Assembly: GCA_003450815.1 (NCBI GenBank)
Contig: DMES01000025.1
Span: forward strand, 1 to 9,885
DNA from: Elusimicrobiota bacterium
Lineage (GTDB): Bacteria > Elusimicrobiota > Elusimicrobia > Elusimicrobiales > UBA9959
Length of the DNA stretch: 9,885 bases
Direction: 5' to 3'
Shown: positions 1-6,219 of the stretch, one piece after another
Layout of the letters: each line of letters opens with the position of its first letter
Position numbering within the stretch: position 1 is the first letter of the stretch
Position numbers and translations under genes: made by a program
Notes under the pieces: model-generated
What the model was told of the DNA's origin: nothing
Database searches by the model: none
Seen by the model: the letters and a program-made list of their open reading frames with translations, nothing else

Positions 1-944
1 ATATACACATTGCTGGAAATCCGCACACCAGCGCCCAGAGCGGCTGCAGCTTCAGACGACACTAGCACGTTATCGGCCAAGCTTACCTGCGTAAACGCAG
101 CCGACGCCGCTGTAATGCCGTAGGTAGCTGTATAATCCGGCGCGGTCAGCCGACCAGTCATTGTATCGCCAGCTTTCAAGACCTTAGTGTTATCAGTGGC
201 GCCCGTAACGCCGGTCAGGCCAGACCCATCACCATAGTACTTGGTGGCCGAACTAAATCCCATTATGTATGTATTACTAGAGATATACACACCACCACCC
301 TGCTCTGCTGCCGCAGACGATATGAACACATTCTCTCTATAGGTAAGGGTGCTGATGTTGGTGAGATCAAAACCGCTCATGTTCAGCGTGGCGGTGGCTA
401 TATGGCTGCCCAGATTGTCTCCGGAAACCAGTGTAGCCACATCCGACCACTGCATGGCTCCTGTTGCAAGTTTTGTAATAACCTGGCCTGCTTTGCCGCC
501 ATTGATATATATGCTTGACGGCCCGGCTGAAAAGCTGCTGATCCCAGTGAAGTAGGCTCCGGTCGCGAATGTGGATCCTCCGGTCACATACATACCGCTT
601 GACAACTGAACACCGCCACCAACGAAAATATTGCCGGGCGCCGATTCAATATTTTGTGTTATTCCAAGGCTTGAACCAAATATTGAGAAACCCTTCATCT
701 CAACATCGGCATCGTTCCAGTTGCCGCCTATGCCAAAAACAGTAAAATCACCCTGGGCGCCAAACTCGGTCTGATTCTGGGAGTAAAGGACAGAGGTCAG
801 AAAACAGAGGGCAAACAGTACGCAATAACCAGTAAAAAATAAGCGGCGCTTGGCGAATAGGGCTTTATTACCAGCTACATGAGAAATGGCACCGTGGGGA
901 GCGCCATTTTTTATGGAAAATATCCCTGTTTTTTGCCAGTTCAT
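1..944 (-). CDS. Secreted fibre-like repeat protein, 3' end outside the window
   Basis: I translated this by hand on the minus strand from ATG at 944; the frame stays open to the window edge, giving 314 residues. A hydrophobic stretch at about residues 35-55 (LFFTGYCVLFALCFLTSVLY) looks like a signal peptide or anchor, preceded by a long basic n-region, so the true start may lie further in. Residues 57-125 (TEFG..GDFTVFG, DADVEMKGFSIFGSSLG, GNIFVGGGVQLSSG) closely match the protein at 4201-3014. The rest is low-complexity, rich in Gly, Ser, Thr and Ala. It includes YYGDGSGLTGV and KAGDTMTGRL, of the type seen in fibre-like surface proteins, and a module repeated with an 87-residue period (from 332 and from 71). 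No catalytic motif is visible. An extracellular structural or adhesive role is an inference. A good promoter lies upstream at 1111-1139. Confidence 0.8.
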   Translation of the reverse strand, partial: MNWQKTGIFSIKNGAPHGAISHVAGNKALFAKRRLFFTGYCVLFALCFLTSVLYSQNQTEFGAQGDFTVFGIGGNWNDADVEMKGFSIFGSSLGITQNIESAPGNIFVGGGVQLSSGMYVTGGSTFATGAYFTGISSFSAGPSSIYINGGKAGQVITKLATGAMQWSDVATLVSGDNLGSHIATATLNMSGFDLTNISTLTYRENVFISSAAAEQGGGVYISSNTYIMGFSSATKYYGDGSGLTGVTGATDNTKVLKAGDTMTGRLTAPDYTATYGITAASAAFTQVSLADNVLVSSEAAAALGAGVRISSNVY

Positions 945-1007
945 ATTTATTCCACTCTCTAAGCAAATACACCAAAAAGCCCTAATTCACACATACAATC
1001 CCACATT

Positions 1008-1076
1008 CAGCAGCCGGTTTAACTGCTGTAATCCACATCCAGTAACCCGTTAGCTATTGCTGATGACTGGTTACTG
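1008..1076 (-). promoter_or_regulatory. Two stem-loops in the presumed 5' leader of the gene starting at 944
   Basis: The first inverted repeat pairs CAGTAACC at 1040-1047 with GGTTACTG at 1069-1076, and pairing can continue inward after one mismatch. The second pairs CAGCAG at 1008-1013 with CTGCTG at 1023-1028. If transcription starts near 1104, both would form in the leader. Neither is followed by a U-tract, so they are not obvious terminators. A regulatory or stabilising role is possible but unproven. Confidence 0.4.
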
Positions 1077-1110
1077 TTCCATAAGTTGGCCAGTTTAGGA
1101 AATATCATAA

Positions 1111-1139
1111 AGTATACATTACAGATTATATAATGACAA
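1111..1139 (-). promoter_or_regulatory. Sigma70-like promoter for the gene starting at 944
   Basis: Reading the minus strand, a -35 hexamer TTGTCA (1139-1134) is followed after exactly 17 nt by TATACT (1116-1111). Transcription would start near 1104. The -35 hexamer is identical to that of the plus-strand promoter at 5442-5470. The surrounding DNA is unusually AT-rich for this window. Confidence 0.55.
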
Positions 1140-1308
1140 GACCCCGCACTTATTATTCGCCCCGAACCCGCCACCCTTCCCAATAACATCAACATAAGCA
1201 GTTTCACTCTCTGGGCTAAGCCGGCCACAATCACACCCAAACAACCAAACCGTAAACTTTTCACATATTTCATATTCTTCTTTTACCTACAAGCACCAGT
1301 TACCGCTG

Positions 1309-2742
1309 TTATTTGTTCCTTAACCAAGCAGCCAGTTTCGTGCCTGAATGAAAAACTGCTATATATTGACCGGAGTTAGCCGCACCGGTAACGTCCAATC
1401 TGGCCGCCGGATTTTCCGTGCCTATACCTACCGCACCGGAGGTGGAAACCACAACTTGGTGCGCCGTACCGGTACTGACAGCAAAGCTGTAGGCCTGTGT
1501 GTCCACTCCTTTAACTTCAAGGCGAGCCGCTGCCGTAGCAGGCAGGCCTATCCCCACATTCCCAGTGGCCGCAACGGAAAGCCCCTGCTGGCCGGGCGCG
1601 CCTCGAAGCACAGCCGTGCCCATAACCTTAAGAGAGGCATTAACATTCAAATTGTTTACTGTGCCGGAAGAAACATAAAAAGTCGTGCCTGGCTGTAATG
1701 TGTCCTGATTATGAATAGAAAGAGGGTCGAGTTCAACTTCGATGCCGCCGCCGGTATCGGGACCCGCCGTGCAACTCCATTGTGTCCCATCCCACTGAAG
1801 TATCTGGCCGGTCAAACACCCTGATTGATTAAGTTTGTCCTTGTTTACGGTACCAAGTGCCAAATCATTATTTAGTATGGAGCCATCCACTATATGAGAG
1901 GAAACTATAACTTCAGGAATTCTGTCCCCTGAAATAAACCCTGTGGTTATATTGGAAGCATTTAAGTCACTAAGGCCGGCGCCATTCCCATAGTACCAGC
2001 CGGCGATTACCGAAGACGCAAAGGTTACAGAGTAGTCCCCACCGCCAATCTGAAGGTTAGAGGAAGGATTGAGTATTCCTTCAAGAATAAGATCACCCGT
2101 TACAGTATGAGCGCCCAGCGATAATATGGGGTCGGTACCATAACCGCTATGCGTATCCGCATGACGACCCGGCATAGCACCTGTACCAACCGTTGACTCC
2201 CAATTTGTACCAGTCCAGAAGGTCAAAGTATTGGTTCCAGAGTCGTACCAAAGATCGCCCGGGGCGGGAGACTGCGGAGGTGAAGCTGCGGTCGTATAGC
2301 GCTTACCCGAAAGCATAAGGCTGTTTATGGCGTAAGGCGATGGAGTTAGTTCTTCCCTCGGAGACATGCGGTTGCCCTCAACCTCAAGTTCCAGCCACAT
2401 ACTGCCGCTATGCCAGTCGGTAATCTCCGGTTCAAGCGTAACCCGAAAAACACCGGTGGAGATATTTACATTGTGCTCTAGGCTGGGACAAAGTTCCACG
2501 TTGGATACGGAAGAACCGTAGACACGGAATATCATAGCGCGCTGACCGTTTACAAGGAAGCCTGACTGGCGCAAATTGCCCTGGTAGGTGAACTTGATGG
2601 GAACCTCGGCGTGCGCAGACAGGGGACCTAGTACAGAGGCCGGCGAACAGAGGCCAAGGAAAGCAAAAAGCAAAAGCCGCGCAAGCCTGCCAGAGGCCGC
2701 CGCTTTTACCATTTTTAGCGCTTTAAGCTTTTCCATAACCAT
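1309..2742 (-). CDS. Secreted surface protein with phage-fibre-like motifs and C-terminal LAAWLRNK
   Basis: The product has 477 residues, with a basic n-region, a hydrophobic stretch at about 22-40 and a likely signal peptidase site after AHA-45. Residues 50-142 fit a module common in secreted proteins of environmental bacteria: FTYQG.L...G near the start, a variable beta-rich middle, then MSPREELTPSPYAINS. Later come GDLWYDSGTNTLTFWTGTNW (163-181), WYYGNGAGLSDLNASNITTG (249-268), QILQWDGTQWSC (313-324) and two trimeric-fibre-like strings, GNVGIG and GAVGIGTENPAARLDV (436-451). The C-terminus (QYIAVFHSG, LAAWLRNK) resembles the end of the protein at 4201-3014. The start is uncertain: ATGs at 2742, 2736 and 2712 are in frame and none has a strong Shine-Dalgarno sequence. 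An extracellular structural role is inferred; no enzyme motif is seen. Confidence 0.85.
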   Translation of the reverse strand: MVMEKLKALKMVKAAASGRLARLLLFAFLGLCSPASVLGPLSAHAEVPIKFTYQGNLRQSGFLVNGQRAMIFRVYGSSVSNVELCPSLEHNVNISTGVFRVTLEPEITDWHSGSMWLELEVEGNRMSPREELTPSPYAINSLMLSGKRYTTAASPPQSPAPGDLWYDSGTNTLTFWTGTNWESTVGTGAMPGRHADTHSGYGTDPILSLGAHTVTGDLILEGILNPSSNLQIGGGDYSVTFASSVIAGWYYGNGAGLSDLNASNITTGFISGDRIPEVIVSSHIVDGSILNNDLALGTVNKDKLNQSGCLTGQILQWDGTQWSCTAGPDTGGGIEVELDPLSIHNQDTLQPGTTFYVSSGTVNNLNVNASLKVMGTAVLRGAPGQQGLSVAATGNVGIGLPATAAARLEVKGVDTQAYSFAVSTGTAHQVVVSTSGAVGIGTENPAARLDVTGAANSGQYIAVFHSGTKLAAWLRNK

Positions 2743-2808
2743 TACCGTAAACCAGACTCCACCAGCCGCCTACTTCCCTTACCATCAACTCTCTATGCAC
2801 ACGCGGTA

Positions 2809-2994
2809 TTAAGGGAGGAAGCATTAACTCCAGCAACTTAGCGAATGGTTAAACCTCTACTCCACCACTTCGCCGCCTCCCTACTTCTTTTCCCTTCACC
2901 TCCCCCTCACCTTCTTACCCGCCGGGCCATTCCCGGCGGGGCTTTAAGGAGGAAGCATCAACTTCAGTTAACCAGTCAACTGCAATTAGCGAAT
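2809..2994. repeat. Imperfect direct repeats in the intergenic region
   Basis: Copy one (2809-2846) and copy two (2944-2994) both begin TTAAGG(G)AGGAAGCAT, continue AACT(C/T)CAG, and end with a TTAGCGAAT block. Copy two has about 16 extra bases in the middle. The conserved core AGGAGGAAGYAT also occurs, on the opposite strand, as the Shine-Dalgarno and start region of the gene beginning at 4201. The function is unknown; it may be the remnant of a duplicated gene start. Confidence 0.5.
2918..2940. terminator. GC-rich hairpin, possible weak terminator or attenuator
   Basis: CCCGCCGGG (2918-2926) pairs perfectly with CCCGGCGGG (2932-2940) across a 5-nt loop. On the plus strand it is followed only by GCTTTAA, and on the minus strand by TAAGAAGG, so neither side has a proper U-tract. 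Its place downstream of the gene ending at 3014 suggests an imperfect terminator or attenuator for the minus-strand operon, but the orientation is uncertain. Confidence 0.4.
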
Positions 2995-3013
2995 CACTGA
3001 TCCACTAATTCCT

Positions 3014-4201
3014 TTACTTCTTTCTTATCCACGCGGCCAGCGTATTAGCTGCGGGCGCGCCGGAGTAGAACTTGGCCACATACTCACCGGTGACGGCTGT
3101 CCCGGCTACTGTCAAGGCAGTGCCACTCGTACCAGCCGTGTTCACACCGTGGTAATTGGTAAGGGCAGCGCCATCCTGCGAGTTGCCGGATACCGTCGAG
3201 TTACCTGCTACCTGCAAGTTGCCGGCTATCTGCGAGTTGCCTTTGCCAATGGTATTACCTGACGCGTCAACAGTAAACACCTCTTGGTCGGTTGCAGCGC
3301 CGGTTGAAACAGCTAACAGCATGTCACTGGTATCAGCGCCCGCACTTGAAATTTCAAGTTTAGCGCTGGGAGCGGCTATACCTATACCCACACGATCAGT
3401 TATGCTGCTCAGCTTTACCACAGCAAGCGCATTATCCCTCATCCAGGGACCGGTTGAGCCTACTATAGCGCTGTCAACATAAGTCTTGTTAGCCGCGTCG
3501 GTTCCTATGAGAGGCAGGTTCGGCAGAGTGATATGGCTGCCTGCGCCTGACAATGTGATACTGGAACCGCTGCCCATATACAAACCGCCATAGACGGTCA
3601 TTGATGAGCCCAGCATGGTCACACCAGCAGTATCGCCGTTTCCGCTCTGAATGAACACTGAGTCACCCATCCCGGACCCGGTTTGGTCTATTTTCTGAAT
3701 GCGGTCATGGTTGCCTGTAATTGCTGACGCACCTGAGAGGTCGTTACCCCACATCAGGGCCCCATTAGTGTTCCTTTTCAGCACTTGGCCGTCTGCTCCG
3801 CCATCCAGCCACATATAGCTCGGGCTTGAGAAGTATATGTTCTGGTTGTAATTCATACGCACTTCGCCGGTAAACGAAGACACGCCGGTCACATACATGC
3901 CGCCGGTCATCGTTGACCCTCCTGCCACAAACAGGCCGCTTGATACCTGGACTGCACCGCCGACAAACACATTGCCGGCCGCCCCAGATATTTTATTTGT
4001 GATACCAAGGCTTGAACCGAATATTGAGAAGCCTTTCAGCTCAACATCGGCGTCAGCCCAGTTACCTTCATGTCCGATCACGGTGAGGTCATCCTCAATA
4101 CCGAACTCGGTACCGTTATCGGATGCGGCGTAGACCGCAGGAGCCCATGACAGCGCCATCGCCGCCAACAGGCCGAGTACAACTTTCGTTACAGTTTTCA
4201 T
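3014..4201 (-). CDS. Secreted fibre-like surface protein with C-terminal LAAWIRKK
   Basis: The product has 395 residues, with a clear signal peptide (hydrophobic 7-20, cleavage after VYA-25). The start at 4201 is supported by a strong AAGGAGG (4212-4206). Residues 30-97 form the module shared with the truncated protein at 944-1 (DVELKGFSIFGSSLGIT, GNVFVGGAVQVSSG). The middle is Gly/Ser/Thr-rich. GTDAANKTYVDSA (233-245) resembles the repeat of phage tail fibres, and RVGIGIAAPSAKLEI (270-284) resembles trimeric-fibre repeats. Residues 321-344 are four hexapeptide repeats (GNSQIA, GNLQVA, GNSTVS, GNSQDG). The end (EYVAKFYSG, LAAWIRKK) matches the protein at 2742-1309. It lies 56 bp after the gene ending at 4258, probably in one transcript. 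A secreted, beta-rich structural or adhesive protein is inferred. Confidence 0.87.
   Translation of the reverse strand: MKTVTKVVLGLLAAMALSWAPAVYAASDNGTEFGIEDDLTVIGHEGNWADADVELKGFSIFGSSLGITNKISGAAGNVFVGGAVQVSSGLFVAGGSTMTGGMYVTGVSSFTGEVRMNYNQNIYFSSPSYMWLDGGADGQVLKRNTNGALMWGNDLSGASAITGNHDRIQKIDQTGSGMGDSVFIQSGNGDTAGVTMLGSSMTVYGGLYMGSGSSITLSGAGSHITLPNLPLIGTDAANKTYVDSAIVGSTGPWMRDNALAVVKLSSITDRVGIGIAAPSAKLEISSAGADTSDMLLAVSTGAATDQEVFTVDASGNTIGKGNSQIAGNLQVAGNSTVSGNSQDGAALTNYHGVNTAGTSGTALTVAGTAVTGEYVAKFYSGAPAANTLAAWIRKK
3170..3241 (-). repeat. Four tandem 18-bp repeats coding for hexapeptides
   Basis: Four in-frame 18-bp units (3224-3241, 3206-3223, 3188-3205, 3170-3187, in reading order) encode GNSQIA, GNLQVA, GNSTVS and GNSQDG. 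The units share GGYAACTYG-type starts and differ by a few bases each. The six-residue period is reminiscent of left-handed beta-helix hexapeptides. Such short tandem DNA can gain or lose units by slippage without a frameshift. Confidence 0.8.
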
Positions 4202-4205
4202 ACTT

Positions 4206-4212
4206 CCTCCTT
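4206..4212 (-). promoter_or_regulatory. Strong ribosome binding site
   Basis: On the minus strand AAGGAGG sits four bases before ATG at 4201. It is the best Shine-Dalgarno sequence in the minus-strand set and fixes the start of that gene at the signal-peptide methionine. Confidence 0.8.
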
Positions 4213-4257
4213 ATTCTATATACCAATTCCTTAAACTTCTGCTTCCTACTTCCACCA

Positions 4258-5340
4258 TCACCAAATCACCATTAATTTCCCGGTCTTTACGTTTGCGCCG
4301 GAAATCACGCGCCAGATATAAACGCCGCTGGCCACTTTTTCGCCGGAAGCGGTTTTGACATTCCAGGACATTACAGCGGGACCACTAGTCGGTGTGGCCA
4401 GTTTCCTGACCAATCGGCCATCCAGCGTATAAATCTCAATCCTCCCAGTCTGTGGGAGGCTCTCAAAAATGATGCCTTTGGCTTCGGTGCCGGTCTGCCC
4501 CTTCAAGAGGCCAGCCTGCGGGCCGTTGGGCCTGAAGGGCACGGGATAAGCTTTCACATTTGTAACTGTCGTATCCAGGGTGCCGATCAGAGCATAAACG
4601 CCCGCCAGTCCGAAATAGGCGGTCAATGTTTTTGATTCTTTGTCCACACCCAGACCCGGCACCATAACCCAGGAGTTGACGGACTCGTCCAGAAGCCAGG
4701 TATTCAGCGTATCTACGCGCACAGAGGGATCCGAATCGTCCAGAATGCCGTCGTCATTATCGTCCTTGTAGCGCATAGACATAGTGCCCTTGTTCGCCAG
4801 CGTATCGGTAAAGTAGCTCTGCTCGTCAAATATGGCCATTTCTGACATGTTGCTGGGCAACAGCTGGGCCCAGCCGCCCTCATTATCAAGCATTTTTTGG
4901 CTGGCGTCGGTAATCTTGCTTGGGTCAATAGATATCGGCTGGTACAACGGGTTTTTGTTAAGCGTAATGTCAAAAACCTCTTTGTTCACGGAATTGGCCG
5001 GGAAGAAAAGCTGGACGTCCCCGGTCCCCATGACCAATGTAGTGGCAAGCCCGGACTGATAGGTAAAATGGGGCGGATCATAAAAGCCTTTCCGTTTGGA
5101 ATAATCGCCGCCGTTTGAGCGGCTGGGGCCGGGAGGCAGGTCGTTCTGGCCGATGGAACCTTTCAGGGCATATTCCCCGCCGCTCAGTTTTGCCCCGCCG
5201 CCGTTATCTATCACGGAGGAGGCTATCTGGTATCCCCCGCCGGACGGCAGGAGCGCGCAGAAGGCGGGCCGCACAAACAGGAAAGCCGCCGTGAGCAGGC
5301 TTAAAACATTCCGGGATACTTTCAAGGTAGGTATTTTCAT
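4258..5340 (-). CDS. Secreted protein with FlgD/T9SS-like C-terminal module
   Basis: I place the start at ATG 5340 (360 residues), because it opens a signal peptide (MKIPTLKVSRNVLSLLTAAF...) and has AAAGGA just upstream. The frame extends to an ATG at 5448, but that would put 36 residues before the signal peptide. Residues 35-86 contain GGGYQIASSVIDNGGG, LSGGEYALKGSIGQ and YSKRKGFYD, a pattern often found in secreted proteins with FlgD-like tails. DDNDDGILDDSDP (193-205) looks like a calcium-binding loop. Residues 257-360 (AYPVPFRPN, IEIYTLDGRLVRKL, WNVKTASGEKVASGVYIWRV, GKLMVIW) form a beta-rich module like the FlgD Ig fold and type IX secretion C-terminal domains. Use of T9SS here is an inference. 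The gene is first in the minus-strand set and divergent from the regulator at 5491. Confidence 0.85.
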   Translation of the reverse strand: MKIPTLKVSRNVLSLLTAAFLFVRPAFCALLPSGGGYQIASSVIDNGGGAKLSGGEYALKGSIGQNDLPPGPSRSNGGDYSKRKGFYDPPHFTYQSGLATTLVMGTGDVQLFFPANSVNKEVFDITLNKNPLYQPISIDPSKITDASQKMLDNEGGWAQLLPSNMSEMAIFDEQSYFTDTLANKGTMSMRYKDDNDDGILDDSDPSVRVDTLNTWLLDESVNSWVMVPGLGVDKESKTLTAYFGLAGVYALIGTLDTTVTNVKAYPVPFRPNGPQAGLLKGQTGTEAKGIIFESLPQTGRIEIYTLDGRLVRKLATPTSGPAVMSWNVKTASGEKVASGVYIWRVISGANVKTGKLMVIW

Positions 5341-5386
5341 AGTCCTTTCGCGTCCAGTTGTATTCAGTGCCCCCGCCATGATATAT

Positions 5387-5392
5387 AGTATA
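5387..5392 (-). promoter_or_regulatory. Possible -10 element for the gene starting at 5340
   Basis: TATACT reads on the minus strand at 5392-5387, in an AT-rich patch about 47 bp before the ATG. The -35 region 17 bp upstream (GGGATT) is poor, so this promoter would probably need an activator. The phased repeats at 5391-5434 overlap that region. Confidence 0.35.
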
Positions 5393-5434
5393 CGAAGCAC
5401 ACCCCCACTAATCCCGAAGAAATCACGAAGCAAC
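5391..5434. promoter_or_regulatory. Candidate operator: CGAAG blocks phased at 11 bp
   Basis: CGAAG occurs at 5393, 5415 and 5426, i.e. 22 and 11 bp apart, within the longer units TACGAAGCACA, CCCGAAGAAAT and CACGAAGCAAC. OmpR/PhoB-type regulators typically bind direct repeats with an 11-bp period. The last repeat ends 7 bp before the -35 of the plus-strand promoter, where an activator could touch RNA polymerase. That the adjacent OmpR-type protein binds here is an inference. Confidence 0.45.
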
Positions 5435-5441
5435 ACACGGT

Positions 5442-5470
5442 TTGTCAAAGCTTAAATTTTGTTATATAAT
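5442..5470 (+). promoter_or_regulatory. Sigma70-type promoter of the regulator gene
   Basis: TTGTCA (5442-5447) and TATAAT (5465-5470) are separated by exactly 17 bp, a near-consensus arrangement. Transcription would begin near 5477, giving a leader of only about 14 nt before the ATG at 5491. No strong Shine-Dalgarno sequence lies in that leader. Confidence 0.75.
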
Positions 5471-5490
5471 AAAAAGGCTGGCAGAAAATT

Positions 5491-6219
5491 ATGATTAAAT
5501 TCACTTTGTGGCTGATAACCCCAGACAGGGATATCTCCGACAAATGGTACAGGCTCTTCTCCAGAGAGCGCCTTAATGTAACCCCGCTGCCGGACCTTTC
5601 CGCCATCAGCAGGATACCCGAGGATACCTGGGGACTTGCGTTCGTGGAAATATGCGGGGCGGGTTTTGCTTCCCCCCAGAGCATGAAAACTTTCCTGAGC
5701 GGACGAAAGAATATATCCGTAATGGTCTTCAGCAAGCCTGGCAAAACCTCAAATCCAGAGATTTCCGGTTTTCTTGAGAGCGGAGCCGACGATTTTATCA
5801 CCAGCGATATAGACGAGAGGGTACTGCTTTCAAAGACCAAAGCCCACATAAGGCGTCTTCTGCCGAGCCTGAATCTGGCCAGAACGCTGGTGATGTCCGC
5901 GGACGGGGATATTGAAATAGACATGGTCAAAAGGACCATAAGGCTGGGGCTGGTTTCGGGAAAAGAGAAAACCCTGCACGATTTCACCCCTAAAGAATTT
6001 GAAATTTTTTCAGTGCTCCTGAGCAACGAAGAGCAGGCTGTTTCACGAAAATCCATAATGGAAGATATCTGGCGGGAAAGGTCTGGCCATGTCAATCTTG
6101 AAACCATAGACAAACATGTGGAAACCTTAAGACACAAGCTGGGAGCGTACGGAAAAAACATAAGAACTGTTTACGGAACTGGCTATACTTACAAAAACCG
6201 GTTAAAGGAGCCTTCATGA
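5491..6219 (+). CDS. OmpR/PhoB-type transcriptional regulator with degenerate receiver
   Basis: The product has 242 residues. Residues 1-123 have the receiver layout (LWLITPDRD at strand 1, GLAFVEICG at strand 3, ISVMVFSKPG at strand 4, SGADDFITSD before strand 5), but key residues are changed. The phosphoacceptor Asp position is Glu-53, and the conserved Lys of the usual LTKP motif is Ser-105. The N-terminal acidic pair is only partly kept (Asp-12, Asp-14). Residues 160-235 form a complete winged helix (TPKEFEIFSVLL, ETIDKHVETLRHKL, IRTVYGTGYTYK). From family knowledge it should bind DNA direct repeats, and by inference it acts without classical phosphorylation. No histidine kinase is adjacent. 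It overlaps the next receiver gene by ATGA and is divergent from the surface-protein genes, which are its likely targets along with its own promoter. Confidence 0.9.
   Translation: MIKFTLWLITPDRDISDKWYRLFSRERLNVTPLPDLSAISRIPEDTWGLAFVEICGAGFASPQSMKTFLSGRKNISVMVFSKPGKTSNPEISGFLESGADDFITSDIDERVLLSKTKAHIRRLLPSLNLARTLVMSADGDIEIDMVKRTIRLGLVSGKEKTLHDFTPKEFEIFSVLLSNEEQAVSRKSIMEDIWRERSGHVNLETIDKHVETLRHKLGAYGKNIRTVYGTGYTYKNRLKEPS

Larger units (their letters stand above)
945..1308. other. Intergenic region with promoter and leader hairpins
   Basis: These 364 bp separate two minus-strand surface-protein genes. I see a sigma70-like promoter (1139-1111) pointing at the gene starting at 944 and two inverted repeats (1040-1076 and 1008-1028) that would fold in its leader of about 160 nt. 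An 84-codon minus-strand reading frame (1273-1019) with a hydrophobic N-terminus spans the promoter. It has no clear ribosome binding site and ends in low-complexity sequence, so I do not call it a gene. Confidence 0.6.
2743..3013. other. Intergenic region with duplicated SD-like elements and a polypyrimidine tract
   Basis: These 271 bp between two minus-strand genes contain two related direct repeats (2809-2846 and 2944-2994), a C/T-rich plus-strand stretch at about 2850-2920 (purine-rich in the minus-strand transcript) and a 9-bp GC hairpin at 2918-2940. I see no convincing promoter or gene here. Confidence 0.6.

Noticed and set aside
883..911. AAATGGC ... GCCATTTTTT hairpin resembling a plus-strand terminator
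   Set aside because: It lies within the N-terminal coding part of a minus-strand gene and no plus-strand gene precedes it; probably a coincidence, or a hint that the true start is further downstream.
1019..1273. 84-codon minus-strand reading frame with a hydrophobic start
   Set aside because: It spans the good promoter at 1111-1139, has no clear ribosome binding site, and its composition looks non-coding. I could not support it as a gene.
2805..3000. Possible integron attC-like sites in the intergenic repeats
   Set aside because: The TTAGC and GTTAAC-like blocks do not form the paired R and L boxes of attC, and the neighbours are large operonic genes, not cassettes.
5443..5448. Minus-strand TTGACA as -35 for the divergent surface gene
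   Set aside because: At 16-18 bp spacing no acceptable -10 hexamer follows; the better TATACT at 5392-5387 is too far away to pair with it.
5445..6161. 238-codon minus-strand reading frame opposite the regulator
   Set aside because: The plus-strand frame encodes a clear OmpR-type winged helix, so the antisense frame is a shadow.
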